In this document: in pieces, positions 50,413 through 58,806 of the stretch
Numbering within the stretch: position 1 is the stretch's first letter
How the letters are laid out: each line of letters begins with the position of its first letter
From: a virus
Reading direction: 5' to 3' (one strand)
IMG/VR virus record: IMGVR_UViG_3300008740_000009
Coordinates: 1 to 60,300 of that record
DNA: 60,300 nucleotides
The notes under the pieces: generated by a model
What the model was told of the DNA's origin: nothing
The model's database searches: none
Seen by the model: the letters and a program-made list of their open reading frames with translations, nothing else
Made by a program: the position numbers and the translations under genes

Positions 50413-52098
50413 CTAAAACTTAGCCGCTAGGTTGTTCAACGACTTGTTGAACGCCCCAGACGTTTTTAGGTTCATACCCAAACGGGTAAGGCCTACAAAC
50501 ACCGAAGTGGCTAAGATTGGATGTTTCTCGATAAACCGATCAAGTGGGCCTGTGGACTGATGGGTACGCCGTCTTTTAGATTTTACGTGCGCACCGTAAA
50601 GATAAGCCATGGGAAGAACACCAACCAACGCTAAAGGCAGCTTAGCTGTTTTTGTTAGTTGTGGTTCCAACATGAATTCATCTTCCAGTCTTTGACCATT
50701 AATGGTCGAGAGCAATCCTATATCATTACTTGTAATATGAGCAACAATGGTTCCTATTTTCTCCATTAGCTGCTCGCGATAACCATTGTATCCTGCGGAG
50801 ATTCTATTAAGAAGCTCCATTTCGTCAGGACTAATATCAATACTTCCAATACTACCTTCTTTACGCAGACCTAGAATACTAGGACTTAGTTGGTCTGTGG
50901 AAGTACTTGGGCGTCTAATAATCGTGATCCTCTTCGTAATAACTGGATCGAACATACTACGCTTGGGAATAATGTCCATAAGCATATCTCTAATAGATGA
51001 CGAAAACTGGTTAGGTGCGCCTATCCTAACACTCCTGTCTACATCATTAGAGGGTGAAAATGTGCAGCCAGCATTATCCAGTCTGTCTGCCAACGGTTTT
51101 TTCCCTATCCGAATCAGAATAATTCTCTGGTACTCGCGGGGCTTTAGCACAATACCTGCGGAAGCGGAAGTTGTTAGCGCATTGGCCACAGGGCAACATG
51201 CCATCCTAGATAAAACATTTCGAGAAAGGTCTGGCTCGCTTTGAGTGACGCGGGGCATAACCCTAGCAGACATGGCCGGAACCTCTTTTAACATATTAGA
51301 GATTTTATTCTTAGCGGCCATTTTCTCTTTTAGCAAATTGACCGCGCTCCCATCCCGAATGCCTGCTTCCTCTGCTGCCAAGGCAGATGAAGAACCGTGG
51401 ATAGAGGCAACCTTAGCCATCGCATAACTAGTTCTATCAGCACCAATAACAACAAAGCTCAAGTCAAAGAACTTGGGGTTTGGGTTATACACGAAAACCT
51501 TTCTGCCATCTGGGAACACTTTCCCCATCATTGTTTTCGTATGGTGGCAGTAGTCAGCCCTAGTTTTAGACTTGTGACCACAAATGGAGCAGACATCATA
51601 CTTGACTCTACATCCCATGCTCACGGCTGGGTTCTCACCGGCGTCCAGCCTTCTTACGAGATCTCCGGACCCCTCTAACTCTGCTTTTTCGCGGCAAATC
51701 TTTAAGATCAATTCCACCCTATGCATCACAGGGTTATACACCGCGTGACAAATTTGCCCTAAAGACCGGTTAATGTCCTTGTTTTTATGGTGTCTGTAGA
51801 TCCCAGCATTTAAAAAAGTTTGGTGTCCGAAGCCAGTATTGCTCTCTGTTGGGTTCAGCTCCTTCTCTTCGAAGAAATCCCCATTAATATTACTGCCGTA
51901 ATACTCACCAGCCCCTAGGGCATTAACCAAAACATATAGGTGAGTGTCCATGGACTTAAGCCCACCTATGTAAGATTGAATTTCTGGGTGGAGCGCGTCA
52001 TGAGACGCAACCTTAACCAAACTGTCAGACGGGTTAATCGCCTGAACAAAGATATTTCCTTCGTCATCTGACCCAGGAAATGTAAGTAGCTTCAGCAT
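50413..52098 (-). CDS. Prohead maturation protease with C-terminal extension
   Basis: A 561-residue protein. Residues 50-230 match a prohead protease family: NALGAGEYYGSNINGDFF, YRHHKNKD with catalytic-type His103/His104, AVSMGCRV with Ser160, and a zinc knuckle CSICGHKSKTRADYCHH. It then has NPNPKFFDLSFVVIGADRT and ends that domain in AKVAS. The remaining 300 residues are not seen in simple proteases and may be a scaffold or minor head part. It should process capsid and internal proteins. GGAGGCAGTAAG precedes the ATG. Confidence 0.82.
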   Translation of the reverse strand: MLKLLTFPGSDDEGNIFVQAINPSDSLVKVASHDALHPEIQSYIGGLKSMDTHLYVLVNALGAGEYYGSNINGDFFEEKELNPTESNTGFGHQTFLNAGIYRHHKNKDINRSLGQICHAVYNPVMHRVELILKICREKAELEGSGDLVRRLDAGENPAVSMGCRVKYDVCSICGHKSKTRADYCHHTKTMMGKVFPDGRKVFVYNPNPKFFDLSFVVIGADRTSYAMAKVASIHGSSSALAAEEAGIRDGSAVNLLKEKMAAKNKISNMLKEVPAMSARVMPRVTQSEPDLSRNVLSRMACCPVANALTTSASAGIVLKPREYQRIILIRIGKKPLADRLDNAGCTFSPSNDVDRSVRIGAPNQFSSSIRDMLMDIIPKRSMFDPVITKRITIIRRPSTSTDQLSPSILGLRKEGSIGSIDISPDEMELLNRISAGYNGYREQLMEKIGTIVAHITSNDIGLLSTINGQRLEDEFMLEPQLTKTAKLPLALVGVLPMAYLYGAHVKSKRRRTHQSTGPLDRFIEKHPILATSVFVGLTRLGMNLKTSGAFNKSLNNLAAKF

Positions 52099-52099
52099 C

Positions 52100-52720
52100 T
52101 TACTGCCTCCCTCCCAAAGTTCTGAGGAGGCTCTCTTCTCCCTTGGTTAGCTTGTCTCCGCGCTTGGCTCTGGCTGATAATGCCCTGGCCCACATATGTC
52201 TGCTGGCCGTTGTTCCAACGCCTCCGGACAGGCCTTCCGTGACAGCCCCCGTTGGGCCACCAAACAGCAAGCCCATAGCGGCGCGACCCACAGCGTGAGT
52301 TTTTGGGGTTATGTAGTACTCGGAGAAACCTTTTTGACCACCCAGGCTCCCCTCATCAGCCGCCTTACCAACAAGCAGGTTTTTTTCTTGTCTTGTGAAC
52401 CCGCCTCGCCCTGACTCAAGCTTACTCTTGAGGGCTTTTGCATAGATGTCTCTTTCCATATTGGCGAAGATACCACTTAGGCCCCCAGACAAAGCAGCCG
52501 TTGTTGCGATTGCCTTATTGCTTGGACCAGCAGTGTTCCTGACCCCAAGGCTTTGTAGAGTCTTATTCTCAAGAATTTTCTTAGCAGCCTTGGACCGCAT
52601 CCCCTTTCTAAGGGCAAGCATGAGGCCACCGGTTGCTGCCGCAGAACCCAAAGCTTTCCCAGCGGGACTCGTTAAGAATCTCGAAACTGGGTAATCTTGT
52701 GAGGTTTCAACTTGCGCCAT
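52100..52720 (-). CDS. Basic Gly-rich presumed internal virion protein (206 aa)
   Basis: A 206-residue basic protein with Gly/Ala-rich stretches (SPAGKALGSAAATGGLMLAL) that could be membrane-active helices. It lies one base upstream of the protease gene in the transcript. No family recognised; grouped with the other Gly/Lys-rich proteins of this region. Confidence 0.55.
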   Translation of the reverse strand: MAQVETSQDYPVSRFLTSPAGKALGSAAATGGLMLALRKGMRSKAAKKILENKTLQSLGVRNTAGPSNKAIATTAALSGGLSGIFANMERDIYAKALKSKLESGRGGFTRQEKNLLVGKAADEGSLGGQKGFSEYYITPKTHAVGRAAMGLLFGGPTGAVTEGLSGGVGTTASRHMWARALSARAKRGDKLTKGEESLLRTLGGRQ

Positions 52721-52726
52721 CTCTAC

Positions 52727-53389
52727 CTATCCTGCGTAGCTCAGAAGTTCCGCACCGGTTCCAGCAAAAGCTCCGCTAAGAAGCCCATCGCCTCGCTTGG
52801 AGTCCTTCAGTGACTTCGAGATTTCCGCCAACGTCTTAACATCTACAGGCTGGATTCCCTCGTCCTTGAACTGTAAGGATCTTCTCATGAAAGACCCTGC
52901 GACTAGTGGGTCGCTGGCCATTGTCGGATTGAACTTATAGAGCGTTCTAAAAATGCGCTCTACGTCCCTTTTTGGCTCTTTCTTCAGAGAGGGGTTTTCG
53001 TCCATCATATTATTGAAATACTTCTTTTTCTTCAATGGATTAGACACAGCATCCCCAAGTCCCTCAACAGCTTTTAAGCCACCAGCGATACCAGCGGCTC
53101 CCGCACCAAACGCCAGAGCCTTCCGGCCAGGAGTGCCTTCACCAAGAAGCTTTTTCATCAGGGTTGGCTTCTTCTTAAAGTACTTAGCCGCAAGAACCCC
53201 ACCACCCAAAACAGCGCCTTGGGAAAGGGCCTTTCTTAACGCTGAGCCCAGAGCTTTTGGATCTGCTACTTCTTTACCGACACTTTTCCCCCAATTCTTG
53301 AGGACGTCCTTTGCCTTGGGCTTCATGCCTGGAAGCGACTGCTGTGCAGCAAGTTTTTGAATAAGCCGATCTTTTTTATCTTGTTCCAT
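52727..53389 (-). CDS. Basic Gly-rich presumed internal virion protein (220 aa)
   Basis: A 220-residue basic protein, starting MEQDKKDRLIQKLAAQQSLP, which has the QKLA form of the regional motif near residue 11. Gly/Ala helices follow (ALAFGAGAAGIAGGLKAVEGL). ATG 53389 is chosen over an upstream codon because it fits the pattern of the neighbours. Function inferred only from composition. Confidence 0.55.
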   Translation of the reverse strand: MEQDKKDRLIQKLAAQQSLPGMKPKAKDVLKNWGKSVGKEVADPKALGSALRKALSQGAVLGGGVLAAKYFKKKPTLMKKLLGEGTPGRKALAFGAGAAGIAGGLKAVEGLGDAVSNPLKKKKYFNNMMDENPSLKKEPKRDVERIFRTLYKFNPTMASDPLVAGSFMRRSLQFKDEGIQPVDVKTLAEISKSLKDSKRGDGLLSGAFAGTGAELLSYAG

Positions 53390-53391
53390 TA

Positions 53392-54000
53392 TCAACCCCA
53401 TGCCCGTCTTTGGAATGGGCTAACCACGTCAGGCTCTTTCCATTGTCGGATAGTTTCTGGTGAAATATCTGAGTTCATTTTGGGCATCATTGCACTGGCC
53501 ATTTGCCGGTTTTCCGGGCTCTTCGCTAAGTAATACGCAAGAAGAGCGCCACCACCAGCAAGAAGTGGGTGCTTCTGCGCAAACCCTACAAGTCCACCAG
53601 GAGTATATTTCCTCTTGTAAAACTGTGGTAGGGCATGACCGGAGATACGACCTTTATACGCCTTACCTTTTTGGAGGCCCTGCTTAATTTCATCGTACTC
53701 TGCTTTTGAAATATTCTGTAGACCGTCGAGCCCACCAACAGCCTTTAGTCGTTTCCCATACATAGGGCTCAACGGGTTCCCCTCTTTTGCCCCAAAGAGA
53801 AGCCCACCCAAAGTATTATGCGCCATACGGCCTGGGCTAGCAGCTAAAAAAGACGCGGGCCCATAGAGAACGTTCCCCACTCCTCGACTAAGTTTGGATT
53901 GGCGACCAAGAACCAAGTTGTCCGGGTGACCCTCAACAAAATGTTTGTTGAATGCCGCGCCTAGTCGGTCTTTGGCAGCTTGTTTCTCAAACCTATTCAT
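53392..54000 (-). CDS. Basic presumed internal virion protein (202 aa)
   Basis: A 202-residue basic protein starting MNRFEKQAAKDRL, another copy of the N-terminal EKxA motif. A hydrophobic helix is visible near residue 150 (LLAGGGALLAYYLA). Its ATG overlaps the preceding stop by one base. Confidence 0.55.
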   Translation of the reverse strand: MNRFEKQAAKDRLGAAFNKHFVEGHPDNLVLGRQSKLSRGVGNVLYGPASFLAASPGRMAHNTLGGLLFGAKEGNPLSPMYGKRLKAVGGLDGLQNISKAEYDEIKQGLQKGKAYKGRISGHALPQFYKRKYTPGGLVGFAQKHPLLAGGGALLAYYLAKSPENRQMASAMMPKMNSDISPETIRQWKEPDVVSPFQRRAWG

Positions 54001-55085
54001 TACACCAATCCTGGGCCTTGGGGTCCTTGCGGAGGCATACCGGGAGGTCCCGGCTGCGGAGAAGGCCCGCCCGTTGGTGGAGCGGTCTCAGGGGCTGCTC
54101 CCATTGGTGGGGGTGCCGCCTGAGGACTGCCAACTGGAGCCATCTCTGGCCTAGGGGCACCCATAGGAGGTGGTCCCATGGGCGGCTCAGGGGAAGGCGT
54201 TCCGCCTCCGAATACCTGCGCGGCCCCGCCAGACATATCCGGGCCCCGAAGAATTGTTAGCAATTCCTGCATGGCCATCTGTGTTTTCACAACAGCTTGT
54301 TGGGTCATTGTTAGTTTTTGTGCAGTCCCCTCAAGCTCTTGAGTCAGACCGCTTATTGGGTTTGGCATCATCATGCTCATCCCAAGCTTTTCTAGTTCTG
54401 GGCCGTGACCAAATTCAACTAAGTCACCGAGCGACTCGGAGATTACTGATAGTAGCCCCTCAGACGGAGACGCCGCCTCAATGGCATAACCAATAATGCC
54501 AGCACTGTTCCCTGCGCGGGAGGCTTCTTTACACAAGTCGCCTAACGCAGACATTCTGATTTCAAAAACGTCCCCTAGCGCTTCTTTGGTGGCCTCAGCA
54601 TTCTTATTGGTTGTATGAGCATCCAAAAAATTTCTTGTGGCCTCACTAATGTCAGGGTCCGCGTACTGGGCGGTCTTCTCTAGTTCTTCGCCCGAACCAA
54701 AAATATTCTCTAAATCAACGCCCTCTTGACCAGGGACGTACTTCATTCTTTGGGGGATGTGGGGCTTATTCACAGACGCGGTCTTCACCTTCGGCGCATT
54801 GATTGTTTGTGAAACAGCGATTGCATCGGCCATAGGAAAAGTGATGTTCTTGGCAAACCCAAGCTTAAACATGGTCGCGAAGGTATCATTATTTGCGTAT
54901 TCCGCCACGCGCTTAATTTGTTCAAGACTAAGACCAGCCTCCTTCGCAAACTCACTGATTGAGTCATTCAAGGGGGTTTCGTTCTGAATGTAGCGGACTG
55001 CTGCCTGCTTCCCAAAGTGACGTAACTCTGAGCGAGTCACCCCTGTATCATCCTTGTTTAGCAAATACGATTCTAAGTCTTCCAT
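54000..55085 (-). CDS. Virion protein with Pro-rich tail (361 aa)
   Basis: A 361-residue protein directly downstream of the terminase gene, where a portal might be expected, but it is too short and lacks portal features. Residues 1-280 are helical, with ELEKTAQYADPD near residue 135 and APKVKTASV near 100. The last 75 residues are Pro/Gly/Ala-rich and disordered. Probably a head-associated or internal protein. Confidence 0.6.
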   Translation of the reverse strand: MEDLESYLLNKDDTGVTRSELRHFGKQAAVRYIQNETPLNDSISEFAKEAGLSLEQIKRVAEYANNDTFATMFKLGFAKNITFPMADAIAVSQTINAPKVKTASVNKPHIPQRMKYVPGQEGVDLENIFGSGEELEKTAQYADPDISEATRNFLDAHTTNKNAEATKEALGDVFEIRMSALGDLCKEASRAGNSAGIIGYAIEAASPSEGLLSVISESLGDLVEFGHGPELEKLGMSMMMPNPISGLTQELEGTAQKLTMTQQAVVKTQMAMQELLTILRGPDMSGGAAQVFGGGTPSPEPPMGPPPMGAPRPEMAPVGSPQAAPPPMGAAPETAPPTGGPSPQPGPPGMPPQGPQGPGLV

Positions 55086-55087
55086 GT

Positions 55088-56725
55088 TTAACCTCTTCTA
55101 GCCCCTTCTTCCCGATCCCCTATTGGGGTGATAATATCAGGTCTTGGGTGCTTTATCATAGATGCCAAAAAACAATACGCCAATGAGTGCAATGTATCAT
55201 CAGTTGTTCCCGGCGTTCTCTGGATCACCGTTGTGCGCCTAGCCTCATTATACTCTGTGAACACAGATAACATATCGCTTCCAAAAGGAAACTCAATCTC
55301 TTCCCACTTGGGGAAGACAAATTCGTCACCTCTGTTTATAGCGTTAATAATAGCCATTAAGGCCTCTGTCCTGTTCACCATAAATCGGTGAAGGCTCTTA
55401 TCAAAATAAATCTTTTTTGTGTTTACGTACTGATACCTTGCTATCCGGCGAATCCCAAATGTTCTAATAAGTTTGTCATTTCTGTCAAACCCACCACCGT
55501 AGTCTACACCAACTGTGTCTACCTTAAAACGATCAATATAACTACTAATAGTGCTCATCATCTTTTCTGGCTCAGCTTCCTCACCCTCAAAACGTTTGAA
55601 TAAAAGGACGTGGAACCGATCTTTTATATACGCACCCACAGTCATGACCGTGTAGGAATTTTCAGCCGTTCCCCAGTCAATGCCCATGAACACTTTATTT
55701 CTTAGGGCAAACTGCTCCACTTGCTTCATAGACCTTCCTGGGTCACAGCAAGCCATAAGGCTCTCTTTCGTAAGAGGCTTGGAACCGGAATCGTATGGTA
55801 ACCCCAGGCACTCATTGTAGAATTGCGCCTTAGAATACCTCTTTCTCTTATCCGAAATTTCATCCCAACTCACCCAGGGGGTAATAACTTGCGGGATTCT
55901 GTATCCCTCGAATGGCTCAGCAATTGGGGGGTTGCTCAACCACTGGGGAGAACGCATCGAAGCCCATTGAGCCTTAGGGTGGTCCGGATGTATTTTTGAG
56001 TGACATTTCGAGCACATAAGGAACTCTGGGCCGACGTTGTCTATCCCTATAACGTTCCACTTATTGCAGCTATCACAAGGGATGACCCACTCATTCATTG
56101 TAGAGAACTGGTTCCAGTAATAACTAATCGTGTTATCAACACTCTTGGGTGTCCCAGAATACCTAAGAAGCTTGATAGGGGAGTGAGACAGGGCTTCTTC
56201 GATTACTGGGATAACCTCTGTGAGGATGTCCTGAATCTCATCCAGCAATAACATGTCAGCGGAAATACCGCGAACGCGGTCAGCGTGCAGAAATGCATAC
56301 CGCATGGTCAGATCGGACCCGGTAATAAATTTCTTATATAAAACGTTATTTTTTGTGTGGTCACCCCTAGTGAAAACTTGCAAGTGGGGCGACACCTCAA
56401 TTGGGGTTGCAATCCTATCCCTAGAGAACGTTTCAGTTTGCTGCTGGGTAGGGCTCACAAACAAAGCTCGGAAATGGTGTTGAAGCATTGTGTGCGTCAG
56501 CATAGTATTCCCAAGGGTCGTACTTTTCTCTACCTGACGACCGCACAAGAGCAAAACCCTACGAGCAGGAGTGTCGTAAATGGGTAGAAGGTACTGCCGT
56601 CCTTTAAAACTGAATTTGCTCAGGTGCCCGCCTGAGGCAATATTCACAAATGAGCTAACGAACTCAGACGGGAACATCGATAACGGTGTCCATTCTGGGT
56701 TGTCACTATCGTGAACTTTAATCAT
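55088..56725 (-). CDS. Terminase large subunit
   Basis: A 545-residue DNA-packaging motor. The ATPase has Walker A LLCGRQVEKSTT (Glu where Gly is usual), Walker B MLLLDEIQD and the coupling motif YSGTPKS. A zinc ribbon (CDSCNKWN, then CSKCHSKI) is inserted after it. The nuclease domain has GIDWGTAENSY, VGVDYGGG and GTTDDTLHSLAY, supplying the metal-binding Asp residues. ATG 56725 is used; a TTG at 56743 is possible. The start overlaps, on the other strand, that of the + gene at 56724 (shared CATG). Confidence 0.92.
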   Translation of the reverse strand: MIKVHDSDNPEWTPLSMFPSEFVSSFVNIASGGHLSKFSFKGRQYLLPIYDTPARRVLLLCGRQVEKSTTLGNTMLTHTMLQHHFRALFVSPTQQQTETFSRDRIATPIEVSPHLQVFTRGDHTKNNVLYKKFITGSDLTMRYAFLHADRVRGISADMLLLDEIQDILTEVIPVIEEALSHSPIKLLRYSGTPKSVDNTISYYWNQFSTMNEWVIPCDSCNKWNVIGIDNVGPEFLMCSKCHSKIHPDHPKAQWASMRSPQWLSNPPIAEPFEGYRIPQVITPWVSWDEISDKRKRYSKAQFYNECLGLPYDSGSKPLTKESLMACCDPGRSMKQVEQFALRNKVFMGIDWGTAENSYTVMTVGAYIKDRFHVLLFKRFEGEEAEPEKMMSTISSYIDRFKVDTVGVDYGGGFDRNDKLIRTFGIRRIARYQYVNTKKIYFDKSLHRFMVNRTEALMAIINAINRGDEFVFPKWEEIEFPFGSDMLSVFTEYNEARRTTVIQRTPGTTDDTLHSLAYCFLASMIKHPRPDIITPIGDREEGARRG

Positions 56726-56963
56726 GGATGACGTAGCCTTCAAAAGAGTTATTGCCTCACTTTCCAGAGCTATCGGTAACGATCTGTTGTCGTACGAGAG
56801 TCATGGGAAAACCTACACGCTTACCGTGTGGGCCCCACTAGACCCACAAGCTAAAAAATTACTAGACGCCTTCCTTAGAGATGCCTTAGGCCCCAAGGGC
56901 CGAGTACGTATTAACGCGAAATACGGGAAAATAACAATCTGGTATGGCAAGAGACGGGACTGA
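56724..56963 (+). CDS. Moron-like hypothetical protein (79 aa)
   Basis: A 79-residue basic alpha/beta protein on the opposite strand to the late region. It begins in the same CATG as the terminase start, so the two genes share bases at their 5' ends. No ribosome binding site is evident. Its protein-like composition and the two-gene + unit support it, but the overlap is unusual. Confidence 0.5.
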   Translation: MDDVAFKRVIASLSRAIGNDLLSYESHGKTYTLTVWAPLDPQAKKLLDAFLRDALGPKGRVRINAKYGKITIWYGKRRD

Positions 56964-56966
56964 ATC

Positions 56967-56975
56967 TGGCATAAG
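56967..56975 (+). promoter_or_regulatory. TGGCATAAG promoter-like element
   Basis: TGGCATAAG differs by one base from the TGGTATAAG promoters of the left arm. It lies about 25 bases before the start at 56997. Confidence 0.4.
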
Positions 56976-56996
56976 AAGGATGATAGGAGGCTAACT

Positions 56997-57233
56997 ATGT
57001 ATATTCCAAACTCAAAAGAAGGGATGGAAATTACCCCGATACCTGAGAAGCTTTTGGCTCTATTCGATGATGGCTTGCCCGTAGATGATAAGCTCAATGA
57101 ATGGCTCAGTATTCGCTGTTTCATGGGCACCCCAACGAAGCCAGAGGCCCTAGCTTTTATAGAAAGATATCCCAAAGACGTCACATGCAGAATCCCTGCC
57201 AAGGTCCGTGAAGCTGCGGGCCTGGAAGAGTGA
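56997..57233 (+). CDS. Moron-like hypothetical protein (78 aa)
   Basis: A 78-residue protein of unknown function with a very good ribosome binding site (TAGGAGGCTAACT). It has its own promoter-like element upstream and terminator downstream, the arrangement of a moron inserted in the late operon. A segment (TPTKPEALAFIERYPKDVTC) is distinctive. Confidence 0.65.
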   Translation: MYIPNSKEGMEITPIPEKLLALFDDGLPVDDKLNEWLSIRCFMGTPTKPEALAFIERYPKDVTCRIPAKVREAAGLEE

Positions 57234-57256
57234 GAGGCTTTTAGCCTCCCATTTTT
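57234..57256 (+). terminator. Terminator of the moron-like unit
   Basis: GAGGCT and AGCCTC form a stem with a TTT loop, then CC and ATTTTT. It overlaps the end of the gene at 57233 and lies 25 bases before the convergent stop at 57281. Confidence 0.75.
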
Positions 57257-57280
57257 CTTAGCCACAAGTCGTGTCTTCAT

Positions 57281-58543
57281 CTAACGACTCCTTAGGGGGG
57301 TACGGGCGGGTTGTGTCTTGGCAAATGGAAGCCCCTTCGGAACTGTCGCCCCGAAGGGATTTATCGGGGGGAAGGCGACTCCAGACAGGGCTTTAGGGCT
57401 CGCAGGGTTGGTGGCCCCTGTTGCGACCCTGTTATGCATGGCCCTAAGCATCCTTTGGTTGCGAGAACCAACCTCGTCAAGCATCATCTTTTCATATTCT
57501 GCTGACCTTGGTGGTCCTGACCCCTGAGGTTGCTTTCCTGTCCACCGGCCCTTGGTTGTGGCTCCTGCTCTGGGGGAGCCGGGACCAAGCCCTCTCAAGG
57601 TGTTGACTGTATCAGCACTGCGGAGGCCTCCTGCTGCGGGGACATCTGCCACGGTCGTGTTTGCGCCTGGGACGCGGTCACGCCACGCCGCTGCTCTGTG
57701 ACGAGCAAGAATTCCGGGGCTCGGTTTTTTAACCAGGGCTGGGGAGGGCGCTTTCCCCCCTCCCTTAACTGTGCGAGTACTGGTCGAGGCTCTAACGGCA
57801 GATTGGGCATGAAAACTGTCTTTGGGGGAGACATAAAAATCCACAATCTTGGGTTTCCCGGAAGGGGTCACCATGATGTTTGTTGCGTTGGATTGTTCTA
57901 GGGCTCGGTTAGTTCTAGACGCTCTTCCTTTAAGCGCGTCTTTGATCGTAGAGCCGGGGCGCTTTCCTAGATGAGATTTACCGGCCAAAACAGAGGCATC
58001 ATGAAGCCCTGGAAGCCCAGCCTTTGTGGCTTTTGGTAGCCCCCGCGCTTGCATCGCAGTCTGGTAAAGGTCTTTCCCAGGCACATACTCTGAATGATAG
58101 TACCTCCCCCCTGTTGGGGTTTTGTGGAGCTTATTACTCACCAGCTTCGCAAAGGAGTCGCTGCCTTTGGATAGTTTATGTCCGCCATCAGCAGCCGGAT
58201 TAGCTCTCAAGCGGCGTAGGGTGTTGAACTTGGTAGCAGCCTGTTCTTTACTGAAGATGGCCCCTCTCGGGTCTAGCATTTTTCGTACAAGTACCTTGCT
58301 TGGTGCGTCTTTAGCGCCAATGACTAGGTGCGCAGGTCCCTCGCTACCAGACCCTAGGAATCTAAGTTGTGAGCCCTGTTTCGATGTTTTGAGCGCCCCC
58401 TTGGAGATGAGGTTTGTCGCCAAAGCTTCAGCCTTACCTATCTTCCCCGCATTAACCAGCGCACGAATAGCTTTGAGGGCTGCTGTGGCGGCGGTCTTTT
58501 CTAGCTCCGCTCTATAGTTGGTTAATATGAGAGGCAAATCCAT
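57281..58543 (-). CDS. Kinase-fold protein, probably virion-associated
   Basis: A 420-residue protein. Residues 60-240 follow the order of a protein-kinase fold: a Gly-rich loop FLGSGSEGPAHLV, KVLVRKML with Lys88, a helix with Glu100, hinge SEYVPGKDL, then SNATNIMVTPSGKPKIVDF with Asn222 and Asp235. The usual catalytic-loop Asp is not evident (QSN in its place), so it may be a pseudokinase. The C-terminal 170 residues are basic and disordered. Residues 12-18 (AELEKTA) carry the regional motif, suggesting packaging in the head. Confidence 0.6.
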   Translation of the reverse strand: MDLPLILTNYRAELEKTAATAALKAIRALVNAGKIGKAEALATNLISKGALKTSKQGSQLRFLGSGSEGPAHLVIGAKDAPSKVLVRKMLDPRGAIFSKEQAATKFNTLRRLRANPAADGGHKLSKGSDSFAKLVSNKLHKTPTGGRYYHSEYVPGKDLYQTAMQARGLPKATKAGLPGLHDASVLAGKSHLGKRPGSTIKDALKGRASRTNRALEQSNATNIMVTPSGKPKIVDFYVSPKDSFHAQSAVRASTSTRTVKGGGKAPSPALVKKPSPGILARHRAAAWRDRVPGANTTVADVPAAGGLRSADTVNTLRGLGPGSPRAGATTKGRWTGKQPQGSGPPRSAEYEKMMLDEVGSRNQRMLRAMHNRVATGATNPASPKALSGVAFPPINPFGATVPKGLPFAKTQPARTPLRSR

Positions 58544-58545
58544 AA

Positions 58546-58806
58546 CTACTCCTGCACCGGTTCAAAGTCATCGCATACGAAGTCTGCCCGGACAGGAGAG
58601 CCGCCGTATTTAGAGCAATCACCATCACCCCGCCAGCTTCTCCCAGATTTGTAAGCAAAGCTACTGCACCCGTCACATTTTACGTTGCTATCCGACAGTC
58701 GTAGGTTTGGGGGCTTGGATTGGGCTAGCTTCAGGAGTTCGCTTTCTAGAGAAGATCCGAGAAAAGAGTCCAGGGGATTTTTGTTTGGTTTTTTTGGCGT
58801 AGACAT
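58546..58806 (-). CDS. Small Cys-rich protein (86 aa)
   Basis: An 86-residue protein with CDGCSSF, DGDCSKYGG and VCDDF, four Cys that could bind iron-sulfur or zinc. LLKLAQSK precedes them. It starts inside the 3' end of the helicase gene in another frame (119-base overlap). ATG 58806 is preferred because the longer in-frame start would lie deep inside the helicase frame. Family not certain. Confidence 0.6.
   Translation of the reverse strand: MSTPKKPNKNPLDSFLGSSLESELLKLAQSKPPNLRLSDSNVKCDGCSSFAYKSGRSWRGDGDCSKYGGSPVRADFVCDDFEPVQE

Noticed and set aside
54000-55085. Portal protein
   Set aside because: The position after the terminase fits, but the protein is too short and ends in a disordered Pro-rich tail; no other portal candidate is seen, so it is probably outside the window.
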